A stretch of DNA of 64,000 nt from Rhodospirillaceae bacterium. Its GTDB lineage: Bacteria; Pseudomonadota; Alphaproteobacteria; JAEUKQ01. The stretch covers positions 62,001 to 126,000 of the forward strand of contig JADKIX010000010.1 of assembly GCA_016722635.1 (NCBI GenBank), read 5' to 3'. The notes beneath the pieces were generated by a model. That model ran no database searches and was not told the DNA's origin. It saw nothing but the letters and a program-made list of their open reading frames with translations. Positions 45,311 to 55,343 of this stretch are shown here, piece after piece; the stretch's first letter is position 1, and each line of letters opens with the position of its first letter. Made by a program: the position numbers and the translations under genes.

Positions 45311-47192
45311 ATTAATTATTATTTTAGTAGCGTTGATGATGACGTTAACCGGCGGTGTTTGGCTTGGTTCCATGGTATTGGAGGTAGGTCTAACGTTGCC
45401 CACCAAATCCTTCCGAACACTCATTAATTATAGCTTCTACTCCAACTTATCATCTCAGCAAAAGATCTGGTTATTTATAGGTTGGGGTATTGCAGCTATC
45501 CCTTCATTCTTTTTGTTATTTTTCATGATGAAAAGAAAAAAAACATCTCTGTATGGCAAGACCAGGTTTGCCAATATTGCCGAAATTAAGAAAGCGGATT
45601 TAAAAGAAAAGAAAGGGATTTTGTGTGGAAAATATAAAAGCACTTATCTTTATTTTGGCGGCACGGAACATGTCATTGTGTATGCGCCAACGAGATCGGG
45701 AAAAGGAGTGGGGATCGTTATCCCCAATCTTTTAACTTGGCAAGATTCGGTGGTTGTTTTGGATATCAAAAAAGAGAATTGGGTTAAAACGGCTGGATTT
45801 CGCCAAAGTCATGGGATTGAAGTCTTTATGTTTGATCCGGTTGAACCAAACGGTCAAACGCATCGATATAATCCTCTCAGCTATGTTAGAAAAGGCACGG
45901 AGTTTCAAATTGATGATTTGCAAAGAATTGCTGCCATGCTTATTCCTGTCTCAGATAAAGACCCGTTTTTTGATTTATCTGCCCAAAAAGCTTTTGTTGC
46001 AACAGCTGCGTATATGGCTGAGACTCAAGAAAAACCTTTTACTATCGGGCAAATATTTCGTGAATTAACTTCCCAATCTGACATCAAAAATCATTTTCTT
46101 CAAATAATGGAAATGAGGGGAAAATCACACACCCCTTTATCTCGCACAACCGTCAATGCTTTAAACGATTTTTTATCAACCTCGGATGATACATTATCTA
46201 GTATTCGAGCCACTGTTACTTCGCGCTTAAGTTTATGGTTAAACCCACTTATTGATGCTGCAACCGCCGCTTCTGACTTTGATTTCGATCAATTGCGCCG
46301 GAAAAGAATCTCTGTTTATGTAGGAATAACCCCTGACAACCTGGGGAGATTGGCTCCACTTATTAATCTGTTTTTTCAGCAAGCCATTGATATTAATCTG
46401 CGCCAACTTCCTGAACATGAAAAGTCTTTAAACAGGAAGTTACTTTTACTCATGGATGAATTTACAGCGTTAGGAAGGATGGAGATTATCAGTAAAGGCG
46501 TTGCCTTCCTAGCAGGATATAATATTCGCTTACTCCTTGTTATCCAAAGTCCTTCCCAGTTAGACGAAATTTACGGAAAAGAAGCAGCAAAGTCGATGAT
46601 GACTAACTGTGCTGTCGAAATTGTATTTACTCCTAAGGATTTGGATGTTGCACAACAACTATCTGAAAGAATTGGGTACAATACCATTGCGGGCAAAAGT
46701 CAAAGCAAAGCAAGAGGATTTAAGGGTGGCAACAACAGTGAGACGATTTCTGATCAAAGGCGAGCTTTGCTTTTACCCCAAGAATTAACACAAATGAGCG
46801 ATGAAAAAGCGTTGATCTTTCGTCGCGGCATTCCTCCTATATTAGCTAACAAAATTCGTTACTTTAAAGAACCCGCTTTTAAGGAACGCTATACATTACC
46901 CCCTCCTCAAATTCAGAATGTTAGAGCCCGCTCAGTAACTAGTCCTACTAATCAATGGGATATTCTAAGCACACCAGAAAATATGCGTGAAATAAAGAAA
47001 ATCATAAAACCCAAAACTGAAGAGCAGTTGCCAATTTCTGAGGAGTTACCCAATCCTAAGTCGATCTCTGATATTGATATAGATCTTACTTATGGGGAGG
47101 CCATAAAGGAAATCCAAAATATTGATAATGATGAAGAACTGAGGAAAGCGATTTTGGAAATTGTAACCGGAAAGGAAGAAAATCATGAATGA
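45276..47192 (+). CDS. virD4: VirD4 coupling ATPase
   Basis: This 638-residue substrate receptor has two N-terminal membrane helices (KLIIILVALMMTLTGGVWLG and WLFIGWGIAAIPSFFLLFFM), Walker A in APTRSGKGVGIVIPNL and Walker B in LLLMDEFTALGRM. The Q-rich motif region reads RLLLVIQSPSQLDE. The frame is intact. It would recruit effector proteins or a relaxase; no relaxase gene is visible in the window, which fits better with protein delivery. Its stop overlaps the start of the downstream repeat protein. Confidence 0.95.
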   Translation: MTLYENANVQTKLIIILVALMMTLTGGVWLGSMVLEVGLTLPTKSFRTLINYSFYSNLSSQQKIWLFIGWGIAAIPSFFLLFFMMKRKKTSLYGKTRFANIAEIKKADLKEKKGILCGKYKSTYLYFGGTEHVIVYAPTRSGKGVGIVIPNLLTWQDSVVVLDIKKENWVKTAGFRQSHGIEVFMFDPVEPNGQTHRYNPLSYVRKGTEFQIDDLQRIAAMLIPVSDKDPFFDLSAQKAFVATAAYMAETQEKPFTIGQIFRELTSQSDIKNHFLQIMEMRGKSHTPLSRTTVNALNDFLSTSDDTLSSIRATVTSRLSLWLNPLIDAATAASDFDFDQLRRKRISVYVGITPDNLGRLAPLINLFFQQAIDINLRQLPEHEKSLNRKLLLLMDEFTALGRMEIISKGVAFLAGYNIRLLLVIQSPSQLDEIYGKEAAKSMMTNCAVEIVFTPKDLDVAQQLSERIGYNTIAGKSQSKARGFKGGNNSETISDQRRALLLPQELTQMSDEKALIFRRGIPPILANKIRYFKEPAFKERYTLPPPQIQNVRARSVTSPTNQWDILSTPENMREIKKIIKPKTEEQLPISEELPNPKSISDIDIDLTYGEAIKEIQNIDNDEELRKAILEIVTGKEENHE

Positions 47193-48105
47193 TCAATTTA
47201 AGAAAAATTTTCGTCCCGTTTCAGACAGACAAATTCACGCCATACAAAAATTGCTTAAAAAAGGAGGCGCTCCTCCTAAAAACTAGCCTGATATTAGTTC
47301 TTTAGAGGCTTCAAAATATATTGAAGAGCAAACAGAAAAAATACAGTAAAATCAAGTGATACGCTTGATAAAAAAAGAGATTTATGATAATAAAATTTCA
47401 GAAGATGCGACATTAAAGACACGAGAAAACAATAGTGCTTCCCAAAAACAGCTTGATGTAACAACGAACATGATTAAGAATGGTGCTAAGCCTCCAGTAG
47501 GTTGGCCTGATCGTTTAGGATTTCATGATGCTTTGGAATTTGTTAGAGTTAAGACTGACCCTGTTGAGACATATAAAAAACAAGAAAAATATCAAAAATT
47601 GTCAAATAAGGATCAAGTGATAGATATGGATCGTTCCCCCACATTAAAACAATATGATTACATAAAGATGTTGATTGAAAATGGTCACGAGGCACCTGAG
47701 GGATATCCCAGAATTACAGCAAAGGATGCTGGTAATTATATCAGTGCGGCGCAAGAAGACGGTAAAAGAAGGGCAGCAGATTTTAGGGCATTGCCTTCTC
47801 TAGAAGGTATGAAAAGGCCAGACTTGGCAGCGGCGTATCAAACTTTAGCAAGGGCAGAAGCTATTGTAAGCAAGACCCCCTTGTTTCAGAAAAAATCTGA
47901 TGGAGAAAAAAGGGCCTTTATGGAGGAAATGAAAGAAGGTATTGCCAAACAAGTCGAGCAAGGCAGACACTTAATAAAACGACAAATAACTCAGTCTGTT
48001 TTGCCTCAACAAGAGCAACAACCCAAACCAATAGTTGAACAAAAAAAACAGTCAATTTCCCAAGAAAATGTACAAAAAACACCTCAAAAAAATAGATCTC
48101 GTTAA
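47185..48105 (+). pseudogene. Three-repeat protein after virD4, N-terminal repeat broken by stops
   Basis: One continuous frame runs from ATG 47185 (overlapping the virD4 stop) to 48105, but with TAG at 47284 and TAA at 47347. Three related units are visible: SDRQIHAIQKLLKKGGAPP, SQKQLDVTTNMIKNGAKPP and TLKQYDYIKMLIENGHEAP, each followed by G-W/Y-P-like sequence and an A-x-x-Y/F-I/V helix. The TAG stands where the other units have Trp or Tyr, so it is a point mutation. A product of 249 residues could start from GTG 47356, though no good ribosome site is present. It ends in a Gln-rich linker and a basic QKNRSR. It may be a secreted substrate or accessory; unknown. Confidence 0.6.
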
Positions 48106-48107
48106 AT

Positions 48108-48128
48108 GAGGGGGCAATATGCCCCTTC
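48108..48128 (+). terminator. Possible terminator of the virB7-virD4 operon
   Basis: A 6-base stem GGGGCA / TGCCCC with a 3-base loop (48111-48125) is followed by a weak TTCT. It lies directly after the last stop of the operon. Confidence 0.5.
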
Positions 48129-48326
48129 TATGCTTCATGAACTATCTTTTTTGGGCAAATTCTTACCCAACTCATAGCTGTCTTTGGGACTAGGCTAGAT
48201 AAGGATAAAAATCCAGGATGATCGAATGACAAGAAAGGGTCGTAAGTTAAATAGCGCAAAATTTTCTCATTTAAGCAGAACTTACAACATGTCATTTTTA
48301 TGGATGATAAAAAGTGGGGTACGCTC

Positions 48327-49680
48327 ATGTTAAGATGGTGGCTACTGATTGGCTTTTTAACCGCATCCTCTATACGCTCTGGATCATATTATATTGTCAG
48401 AAGGTGGGTGGAAATTAGAGGAAATTTGGTCATCTTTGCCTTCGGTAGAGTCAATCGAAGCGGCCCAGAATTTTCCCCAGGGATTTAAGTGTCCTTATAT
48501 AGCAGAATATGGAAGTTTCCCCGATAAGGGTATTTGGCTTTCATGCTGGCTTATAAGTGAAGATGGGCTGGATAATGAAAAATTTAGGGGCTGACATAGA
48601 TGTTTAGGTTGGGTGTGATGATAGCGGCCAAGTGATTTGTTGTTAGAGCGGCAGGCCCTGTTAAAGCATTTAGATCATTGCCGATTGTTGATTGCGAAAT
48701 GGCAGATTGAAGATGATAAGGAAACAGCCTCTGTTGAATTAATTGAGCGCACAGGGGAGACAATATGGCCTTATCCATTACCTGCCGAAGCAATTGAATG
48801 ACTTCCTGAACAGTTCGGTTCAACCAATGCCATATATTTTGTGAAAGCCCTTCAAGAAATTATCCCTTATGAAGACGGTTATGTCTTATGGGATGGGATA
48901 TAAGCCAGCTTGTTTGGCAAAAAGACGGAATTGAGATGATTGATCTTAAAGATAAATTATCTAATCCTATCGATTCTTATACTATCAAATTACTGTCTAA
49001 TGGTTCAGGGGCTGTTTATTTTTACCTGTCACGAGAGGAAGATGATAGCTCATCGTCAGTAGTGATCTATCGGATTGATCTCAAGACCAAAAGTTTTGAA
49101 CCTATTTATTCCGTAAGCATGATTTTAGAAGCGGAAAAGAATTCCGAGGCTGATAAGGGGGTTAAATATAATCCGATCATCTTGAAAAATGGTGACTTGG
49201 CGATTTTAGAGCTGTGCCCGAAAGCATTTCTTAGATTATGGCGGTTTGATTCAAAAGATAAAAGCTGGAAAATACTTTGGAAACATTATCGCGTGGGTTA
49301 TGGGAATATGCTTGCTTTGCTTCCGACCCCTCATGGGCAGTTTATTCTGATGGATGAAAATACAATATAAACTTTTGCCGATTACACTGCAGATGAGAGT
49401 GAAACATCCGATCCGTTGGGAAGATTACGCGTTAAGGGTAATCTTTATCGGCGAAAATGGGTATATGTCTAGTTTAGGGCTGGCAAGTAAATTATTTGTG
49501 TTGGGACGAAATTATTTTACAACTGGTGATGATAGAAATGTTCACCACAATGCCTTTTTAGTCAATCTTCCACAAAATAACATAGGGATAATAGTCGATA
49601 TAGATGAATATCCTGGACGGGTTTTTCAATTAAAAATAGAAGAAGAGCAATATCCCTGGAAATCTCCTGTAGAACATTGA
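48327..49680 (+). pseudogene. Broken paralogue of the secreted beta-rich protein at 25.5 kb
   Basis: Fragments in several frames follow the same order as the intact gene. They are a signal-like start (MLRWWLLIGFLTASSI), EGGWKLEE, GSFPDKGIWLSC, LDHCRLLIAKWQIEDD, ERTGETIWPYP, EDGYVLWDG, a long intact piece at 48888-49370 and a last piece at 49354-49680 (YALRVIFIGENGY). There are several stops and at least three frame changes, so it is a true pseudogene. It directly follows the secretion island, whose other side carries the intact copy. Confidence 0.75.
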
Positions 49681-49751
49681 GCGAATAGAGAAGAAAAAGA
49701 TTATCGCTATGGAAAATCAATAATTATCCCCTTCCTTTCAGCATATATAGG

Positions 49752-50669
49752 TTAAGGGGTTTTGTCGCCAGCTTTCTGTTCTTGGCTATCCAAAGCATCG
49801 GCTAGGCGTACTTTGGCACTACCGCGTTTCAAGGCCTGCTGTTGGGATGGGTGGGGTGCCCAACCACACAGGTAAATGATTTCAAAGCTAGCTGTGATTT
49901 TATTATCGCTTGTTTTATATCGCTCCTGATAAAGCTGGGCGGCCTTGGCAAATAACAGGCGCGGCGGTACTTTCCGCTGGCGTTCTTTTAAGGTATTGCT
50001 TTCGCCCATGCCTTGGATATCTTTCAAAAGTTCCCGCATATTGCTATAAGTTACTGTCACAATTTCATGGTCAATGACCGGCAGAGCAAAGCCCGCCCGT
50101 TGCATCAGGGCTGCCATATCCTGGAGGCCCGCAAAGGGTGAAACCCGCGGACTGACGCCATTCGTTAGTTCAATTTCTGCCTCCATCAATACTTGCCGCA
50201 ATTCCCTTAAGGTTTCTCCGCCGAACAAACAACCCAGGAAAAGTCCGTCGGGTTGCAGGCAGCGGCGAATTTGGGCCAAATAACCGGGCAAGTCATTGAC
50301 CCAATGCAGATATAAATTGCTGATGACCAAATCAAAATAATGCGGTTGGAAAGGAATGGTTTCATCACTAACCACTTTGCCACGCAAAAAATCATCCGGT
50401 GATAAAAGCGTTAAGGCGGATTGTAGCATGGTATTTGCAGAATCAATCAGGGTTAGGCGCTGCTGCGGATATTTTTGTCGCAGCATCTTGCTTAAATATC
50501 CGCCTCGGCAGCCAATTTCCAGAATATAGTGAAAGGACCGTGTGAAATCATCCAGACGTTCCATCAGCAAATCCGCTTGATGGCGAAATAAAAAATCATG
50601 CTTGTAGCCATTGGCGGCAACGCGGTTACGGTGCAGTTCTAGCAAATGGCGATCGAAAACCTCAATCAT
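49752..50669 (-). CDS. SAM-dependent methyltransferase, BioC/NDUFAF5-like
   Basis: This 305-residue class I methyltransferase opens with FDRHLLELHRNRVAANGYKH, as in the BioC-like proteins of alphaproteobacteria related to mitochondrial NDUFAF5. The SAM site is ILEIGCRGGYLSKML, followed by LVISNLYLHWVNDLP and LFGGETLRELRQ. The substrate (pimeloyl-ACP precursor, or an assembly-factor role) cannot be decided. It is divergent from glyQ. Confidence 0.82.
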   Translation of the reverse strand: MIEVFDRHLLELHRNRVAANGYKHDFLFRHQADLLMERLDDFTRSFHYILEIGCRGGYLSKMLRQKYPQQRLTLIDSANTMLQSALTLLSPDDFLRGKVVSDETIPFQPHYFDLVISNLYLHWVNDLPGYLAQIRRCLQPDGLFLGCLFGGETLRELRQVLMEAEIELTNGVSPRVSPFAGLQDMAALMQRAGFALPVIDHEIVTVTYSNMRELLKDIQGMGESNTLKERQRKVPPRLLFAKAAQLYQERYKTSDNKITASFEIIYLCGWAPHPSQQQALKRGSAKVRLADALDSQEQKAGDKTP

Positions 50670-50780
50670 GATTATGCTGCAAATCCCTTATCGTTTTTAT
50701 AAAACATGGAAACGCTTCATCCGGCGCTTGATTATCCAGTCATCAATCGTTACTCTCAATCATCGCAAAAAAAGGATAAC

Positions 50781-51680
50781 ATGTCTATGGCGGCACCCAA
50801 TAAAGAAAACTGTTTTCAAGCGCTAATTTTCAAATTACAGCAATTTTGGGCCAATCAGGGCTGTGTGATTTTACAGCCCTATGATGTGGAGATGGGGGCC
50901 GGTACATTCCACCCGGCCACCACCTTGCGGGCTTTGGGTAAAAAGCCCTGGAAAGCGGCTTATGTGCAACCCTCACGCCGGCCAACCGATGGCCGGTACG
51001 GCGAAAACCCCAACCGGCTGCAGCATTACTACCAATTTCAGGTGATTATGAAACCATCCCCTGCCAATAGCCAGGAGCTGTATTTGCAAAGTTTGCAAGC
51101 CTTGGGCATTGACCTTTTGAAACATGATATTCGCTTTGTTGAGGATGATTGGGAAAGCCCAACCTTGGGCGCTTGGGGGCTGGGTTGGGAAGTGTGGTTG
51201 GATGGGATGGAGGTTTCCCAATATACCTATTTTCAGCAGGTAGGGGGGATTGATTGTGATCCATCCTCAACCGAGCTAACTTACGGCCTGGAGCGTTTGG
51301 CCATGTATGTGCAAGGCATTGAAAACGTGTACCAGCTGGATTGGAATGGGGTGACGGGCGCAGGCAACATCACCTACGGTGACGTTTATCTGCAAAATGA
51401 ACGCGAGTTTTCCGCCTATAATTTTGAACAGGCCGATACCAAACGCCTGTTCCAGCATTTCCAAGATGCCGAAGCCAATTGCCAACAGCTTTTAAAATTA
51501 CCCAAGCCTTTGGCTTTGCCAGCCTATGACCATTGTTTAAAAGCCAGCCATTTATTTAATTTATTAGATGCGCGCGGGGTGATTTCGGTGGCGGAGCGCC
51601 AAGCCTATATCGGGCGGGTGCGGGCCCTTGCTAAGGGCTGCTGCGAGACATGGTTAAATAGTCAAGGGGAGGGTAAATAG
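50781..51680 (+). CDS. glyQ: Glycyl-tRNA synthetase alpha subunit
   Basis: This catalytic subunit charges tRNA-Gly in the alpha2beta2 enzyme. The 299-residue length is normal. The motifs CVILQPYDVEMGAGTFHPAT, YVQPSRRPTDGRYGENPNRL and EVWLDGMEVSQYTYFQQ are all present. ATG 50781 is chosen because AAAGGA precedes it; an upstream in-frame ATG at 50706 would add 25 unlikely residues. It is directly followed by glyS. Confidence 0.97.
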   Translation: MSMAAPNKENCFQALIFKLQQFWANQGCVILQPYDVEMGAGTFHPATTLRALGKKPWKAAYVQPSRRPTDGRYGENPNRLQHYYQFQVIMKPSPANSQELYLQSLQALGIDLLKHDIRFVEDDWESPTLGAWGLGWEVWLDGMEVSQYTYFQQVGGIDCDPSSTELTYGLERLAMYVQGIENVYQLDWNGVTGAGNITYGDVYLQNEREFSAYNFEQADTKRLFQHFQDAEANCQQLLKLPKPLALPAYDHCLKASHLFNLLDARGVISVAERQAYIGRVRALAKGCCETWLNSQGEGK

Positions 51681-53798
51681 ATGGCTGAATTCCTGCTTGA
51701 AATTCTTTGCGAAGAAATCCCAGCCAGTTTGCAACAGCAAAAAGCTGTGGAATTAGGAAGCTTAATTCATGATCAATTAAATAATCTTAAAATTTCCTAT
51801 GATCAAAAAGCACAAGTGTTTAGTTCACCGCGTCGATTAATAATCGTCATGGATCAAATGGCCGAAAAGATCGAGGCGCAGATTGAAGAAAAAAAGGGTC
51901 CACGGGTGGGATCTGATGACAAAGCCATTCAAGGTTTTTTAAAGGGTGCCGGACTGAAGAGCCTTGACCAATGCGAGCAACAGGAAACCCCTAAAGGTAC
52001 TTTTTGGATCGCCAAAATCCGTAAGGAAGGGGGATCTGTGGCTGAAATGTTGCCAAATGTTATTGAGCAAGCCATGAAACAAGTCAATTGGCCAAAATCC
52101 ATGCGTTTTGGCGAACATCAATTTCCTTGGATTAGGCCTTTGCGACAAGTATTGGTGGTTTTTAATGGCAAACTATTGTCGGGCAATCTGAATTTATCTG
52201 GCCAGAAATTTGTTTTCACAAATAAAACAGTCGGTCATCGCTTTATGGCGCCCAAGGAAATCACCGTTCAGTCTTTTGCCGATTATCAAGATAAATTACG
52301 CAAAGCGTATGTGATCATAGATCAGAATGAGCGCAAAGAAAAAATTAAAAAGCAGATCAAAGAAGCTTGTAAGGCTGGTCATCAACTCAGGCAGGATTCG
52401 GCATTGTTAGATGAGGTAGTGGGGTTGGTTGAATGGCCCAAAGTATTATTGGGTAATATTGATTCCGATTTTATGTCATTACCATCCGAAGTGCTGGCAA
52501 CTTCAATGCGGGTGCATCAGAAGTTTTTTTCAGTCATAGACTTAGATGGCAAGAGTGTGCCTCATTTCCTAACAGTTGCCAATATTGAAGCGCCCGATAA
52601 AGGTGAAGCGATCATTAAGGGCAATCAGCGCGTGTTGCGGGCGCGGCTTTCGGATGCGCGTTTCTTTTATGAATTGGATTGCAAAATTTCGCTTGCTGAT
52701 TACGCCAAGCAAACCCAGGCGATTTTGTTTTATCAAGGCTTGGGCAATGTTTGGCAGAAAACCGAACGGCTGCAATCCTTGGTAAAGAAAATCGGCGCTT
52801 ATATCCCGACATTCAATGAGGCCTTGGCCGTGAAAGCGGCTGCCTTATGCAAGGCCGATCTGGTCAGTAAAATGGTGCGGGAGTTCCCAGAATTGCAAGG
52901 GGTGATGGGCAGTTATTATGCGGCGGTGCACGGGGAAAAGCCGGAGGTCAGCCAGGCCATCCGTGATCATTATGCCCCGCTGGGCCCCAATGACCAATGC
53001 CCGCGCCAGCCAATTACCATTGCCTTATCCTTGGCGGATAAGCTTGATAGTTTGGTGGGGTTTTGGGGAATCAACCAGAAACCCACCGGATCGAAAGACC
53101 CCTTTGCCCTGCGCCGCCAAGCACTCGGGGTGATCCGCCTGATTTTAGAAAATCAATTACGTCTGCCCTTGCGCGACATCATCCATTTTGCCTATTGGGG
53201 ATATGGCGAGGTGGGGGTTTGGCAAGATAAATCACCCGCCACCGATAAGGCACACCAGCCTAAATTCATTGCCAACCAATTGCTGGAGTTCTTTGTTGAC
53301 AGACTTAAAGTGACGTTGAAAGACCAAGGGATACGTCATGACCTGATCACCGCCGTATTCGCCAACCAGCAGGAGGATGATCTGTGGCTGCTGGTTCACA
53401 AAATCAAAGCCCTGCAAGAATTTATTGCGAAGGCCGATGGTAACAACTTATTGATAGCGGCCAAACGTGCTGGCAATATTTTAGCGATTGAAGAGAAAAA
53501 AGATAATATTGTTTATCAACCCTTAACCGCTTTACCGAAAGTATTGCCAGCAGAGCAGCAATTATTTGACCAATTGGCGAAAATAAAACCGGTATTTATG
53601 AAACATTTGCAAGCCGAAAAATTCAATGATGCCTTGACGTTGCTTAGCCAATTGCGCCAACCGCTCGATCAGTTTTTTGAAGAAGTGGTGGTGAACAGCC
53701 TCAAGGCAGAGGAACGCTTGCAGCGCCTGCAACTTTTATCCAGCGTACGTGAATTGGTAGTAAAAATCGCTGATTTAAGTAAAGTCGAAGGGATTTAA
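51681..53798 (+). CDS. glyS: Glycyl-tRNA synthetase beta subunit
   Basis: The 705-residue beta subunit binds and recognises tRNA-Gly. It starts with the standard MAEFLLEILCEEIPASLQQ, includes MRFGEHQFPWIRPLRQVLVV, and has the DHYAPLGPNDQCP and KDPFALRRQALGVIRL segments. It begins at the base after the glyQ stop. The frame is intact over 2.1 kb. Confidence 0.97.
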   Translation: MAEFLLEILCEEIPASLQQQKAVELGSLIHDQLNNLKISYDQKAQVFSSPRRLIIVMDQMAEKIEAQIEEKKGPRVGSDDKAIQGFLKGAGLKSLDQCEQQETPKGTFWIAKIRKEGGSVAEMLPNVIEQAMKQVNWPKSMRFGEHQFPWIRPLRQVLVVFNGKLLSGNLNLSGQKFVFTNKTVGHRFMAPKEITVQSFADYQDKLRKAYVIIDQNERKEKIKKQIKEACKAGHQLRQDSALLDEVVGLVEWPKVLLGNIDSDFMSLPSEVLATSMRVHQKFFSVIDLDGKSVPHFLTVANIEAPDKGEAIIKGNQRVLRARLSDARFFYELDCKISLADYAKQTQAILFYQGLGNVWQKTERLQSLVKKIGAYIPTFNEALAVKAAALCKADLVSKMVREFPELQGVMGSYYAAVHGEKPEVSQAIRDHYAPLGPNDQCPRQPITIALSLADKLDSLVGFWGINQKPTGSKDPFALRRQALGVIRLILENQLRLPLRDIIHFAYWGYGEVGVWQDKSPATDKAHQPKFIANQLLEFFVDRLKVTLKDQGIRHDLITAVFANQQEDDLWLLVHKIKALQEFIAKADGNNLLIAAKRAGNILAIEEKKDNIVYQPLTALPKVLPAEQQLFDQLAKIKPVFMKHLQAEKFNDALTLLSQLRQPLDQFFEEVVVNSLKAEERLQRLQLLSSVRELVVKIADLSKVEGI

Positions 53799-53799
53799 A

Positions 53800-54017
53800 A
53801 TGAGAAAATCATTTTTCGGATTGATTGCATTCGCAATGGTTCTCCCGTTTTTAGCCTATGGGCAAGCAGTGAATTGGGATCAAAAAGCATCACTCAGCAA
53901 TTAGCGGCCGCCATGAAGGCGGATGCGATGGAAAATTACGGGGAAGCCTTTCCCATATTTCAAAAATTGGCAACCAAATGTTTGGGAATATCCAACAAAT
54001 TTTTTGAGCGGCTTTGA
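53800..54017 (+). pseudogene. Truncated secreted Sel1/TPR-like gene
   Basis: ATG 53800 starts a signal peptide (FFGLIAFAMVLPFLAYGQ) but the frame stops at 53902. The next frame over carries AAAMKADAMENYGEAFPIFQ, a first TPR/Sel1-like helix pair similar to the start of the following gene, then stops at 54015. It looks like a remnant paralogue of the Sel1 gene at 54039 that lost its body. Confidence 0.55.
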
Positions 54018-54038
54018 AGAAGAGGAAAAGGAAAACAG

Positions 54039-54614
54039 ATGAAAAAAGCAGCGTTTTTGGAAAGTTTTACGGCTGCCTGCCAGGCCTATGATGCCAAGAA
54101 ATACCAGCAAGCTTTTGAACTGTTTCAACCATTGGCCGAGATGGGTGAACCGGTGTCACAATATCGGTTGGGGATTTTCTATTTTCTAGGCCTTCACGTG
54201 GAGCAAAGCGAGCAAGAAGCGTTTAAATGGATCAGCAAATCTGCCGAAAGCAATTATCCAGCGGCTTTAAGTACCAAGGGTGAAATGTTGTTGGTAGGCG
54301 AGGGGGTTGAGAAAGATATCCATAAAGGAATTTACAAGCTGGTGATGGCGGCGGGTTACGGCTCCAGTAAGGCGCAGGCATTGGCTTGTTTGGCGTATGG
54401 GCATTATGTTAATGATCCGGCCAATACCTATTTTTGGGGGTTGCTTGCCAAAAACAACCCGTCTGGTGACGCCGAGCAAAACCAAATGGTTGAAAAATTA
54501 ATGAAGGGCTTGCAAGCGAAACTGACGCCCGAGCAAATCCAGGCCGCTAAAGACAAAGCCAAAAATTGGCAACCCTTGAAATGGGAACCCCCGGCAGATT
54601 TATTTGAGGATTAG
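54039..54614 (+). CDS. Sel1-repeat protein
   Basis: This 191-residue helical protein with Sel1-like repeats (AFELFQPLAEMGEPVSQYRL, EAFKWISKSAESNYPAAL, KGIYKLVMAAGYGSSKAQAL) probably mediates protein contacts. There is no signal peptide, unlike the remnant just upstream. A long charged helix near the end is followed by an acidic tail. The partner is unknown. Confidence 0.8.
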   Translation: MKKAAFLESFTAACQAYDAKKYQQAFELFQPLAEMGEPVSQYRLGIFYFLGLHVEQSEQEAFKWISKSAESNYPAALSTKGEMLLVGEGVEKDIHKGIYKLVMAAGYGSSKAQALACLAYGHYVNDPANTYFWGLLAKNNPSGDAEQNQMVEKLMKGLQAKLTPEQIQAAKDKAKNWQPLKWEPPADLFED

Positions 54615-54647
54615 GGCGGGTTTGAATATCAGCAGGTAAATTTAAAA

Positions 54648-55343
54648 TCAAGCCTGATTCAACCTATCCCCAATCAACTGGCCGTCTTGCAAATGGATGC
54701 GGCGCCAGGTTTTGCTGGCCAATTGTTCATCATGGGTGACCACGGCCACCGTTTTCCCTTGGTCTTTGGCAAGCTTGGCCAATAAATCAAATACCGCATT
54801 GGCGTTTTTGGTATCCAAGGCGCCGGTGGGTTCATCCGCAAAAATGAATTGCGGGTCATTGGCCAAGGATCTTGCAATCGCCACCCGTTGGCGTTGCCCG
54901 CCCGACAGCTGCGCTGGTCTTTTCAGCGCCTGATCGGTGATGCCCACGGCATCCAGAAGCTCCTTGCTGCGTTTCACCATTTGGGAATGGGTCAATTTTT
55001 TGAGTTGCCGCATAGGGATCATGACATTCTCCATAACCGTCAATTCTGCCAGCAAAAAATGGAACTGGAACACAAAACCAAATCGATTTAAACGTACCCA
55101 AGCCCGCTCTTCTTCCTGCATCATTGAAGTGGGATGGCCATTAATCATTAATTCGCCATGAGTAGGGCTATCGAGTAATCCCAATAAGTACAGCAAAGAA
55201 GATTTACCTGAACCCGATGGGCCAATAATGGAGGCAAATTCTCCTGCCGATAGCTGCAGATTAATGTCACTAACGAGGGTAACGGTTAAATCACCTTCCG
55301 TTAAAATACGGCTAAGATTGATGGTTTCCAACACAATGCTCAT
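54648..55343 (-). CDS. ABC transporter ATPase, LolD/MacB-type
   Basis: The 231-residue ATPase of the LolD/FtsE/MacB export group has Walker A GPSGSGKSSLLYLLG, Q-loop FVFQFHFLLAELTV, signature LSGGQRQRVAIARSL, Walker B FIFADEPTGALD and H-loop VTHD. It overlaps the permease gene by four bases, so the three genes upstream to downstream (membrane fusion protein, permease, ATPase) form one exporter operon. Confidence 0.93.
   Translation of the reverse strand: MSIVLETINLSRILTEGDLTVTLVSDINLQLSAGEFASIIGPSGSGKSSLLYLLGLLDSPTHGELMINGHPTSMMQEEERAWVRLNRFGFVFQFHFLLAELTVMENVMIPMRQLKKLTHSQMVKRSKELLDAVGITDQALKRPAQLSGGQRQRVAIARSLANDPQFIFADEPTGALDTKNANAVFDLLAKLAKDQGKTVAVVTHDEQLASKTWRRIHLQDGQLIGDRLNQA

Noticed and set aside
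47185..47350. Reassigned TAG/TAA codons as an explanation for internal stops
   Set aside because: TAG, TAA and TGA all end intact housekeeping genes here (for example glyQ and argJ end with TAG), so a changed code is not supported; point mutations explain the data.
27587..48105. A complete conjugative element
   Set aside because: No relaxase, integrase or origin of transfer could be recognised in the window, and virB6 is broken; a protein-delivery system or a remnant is the safer reading.
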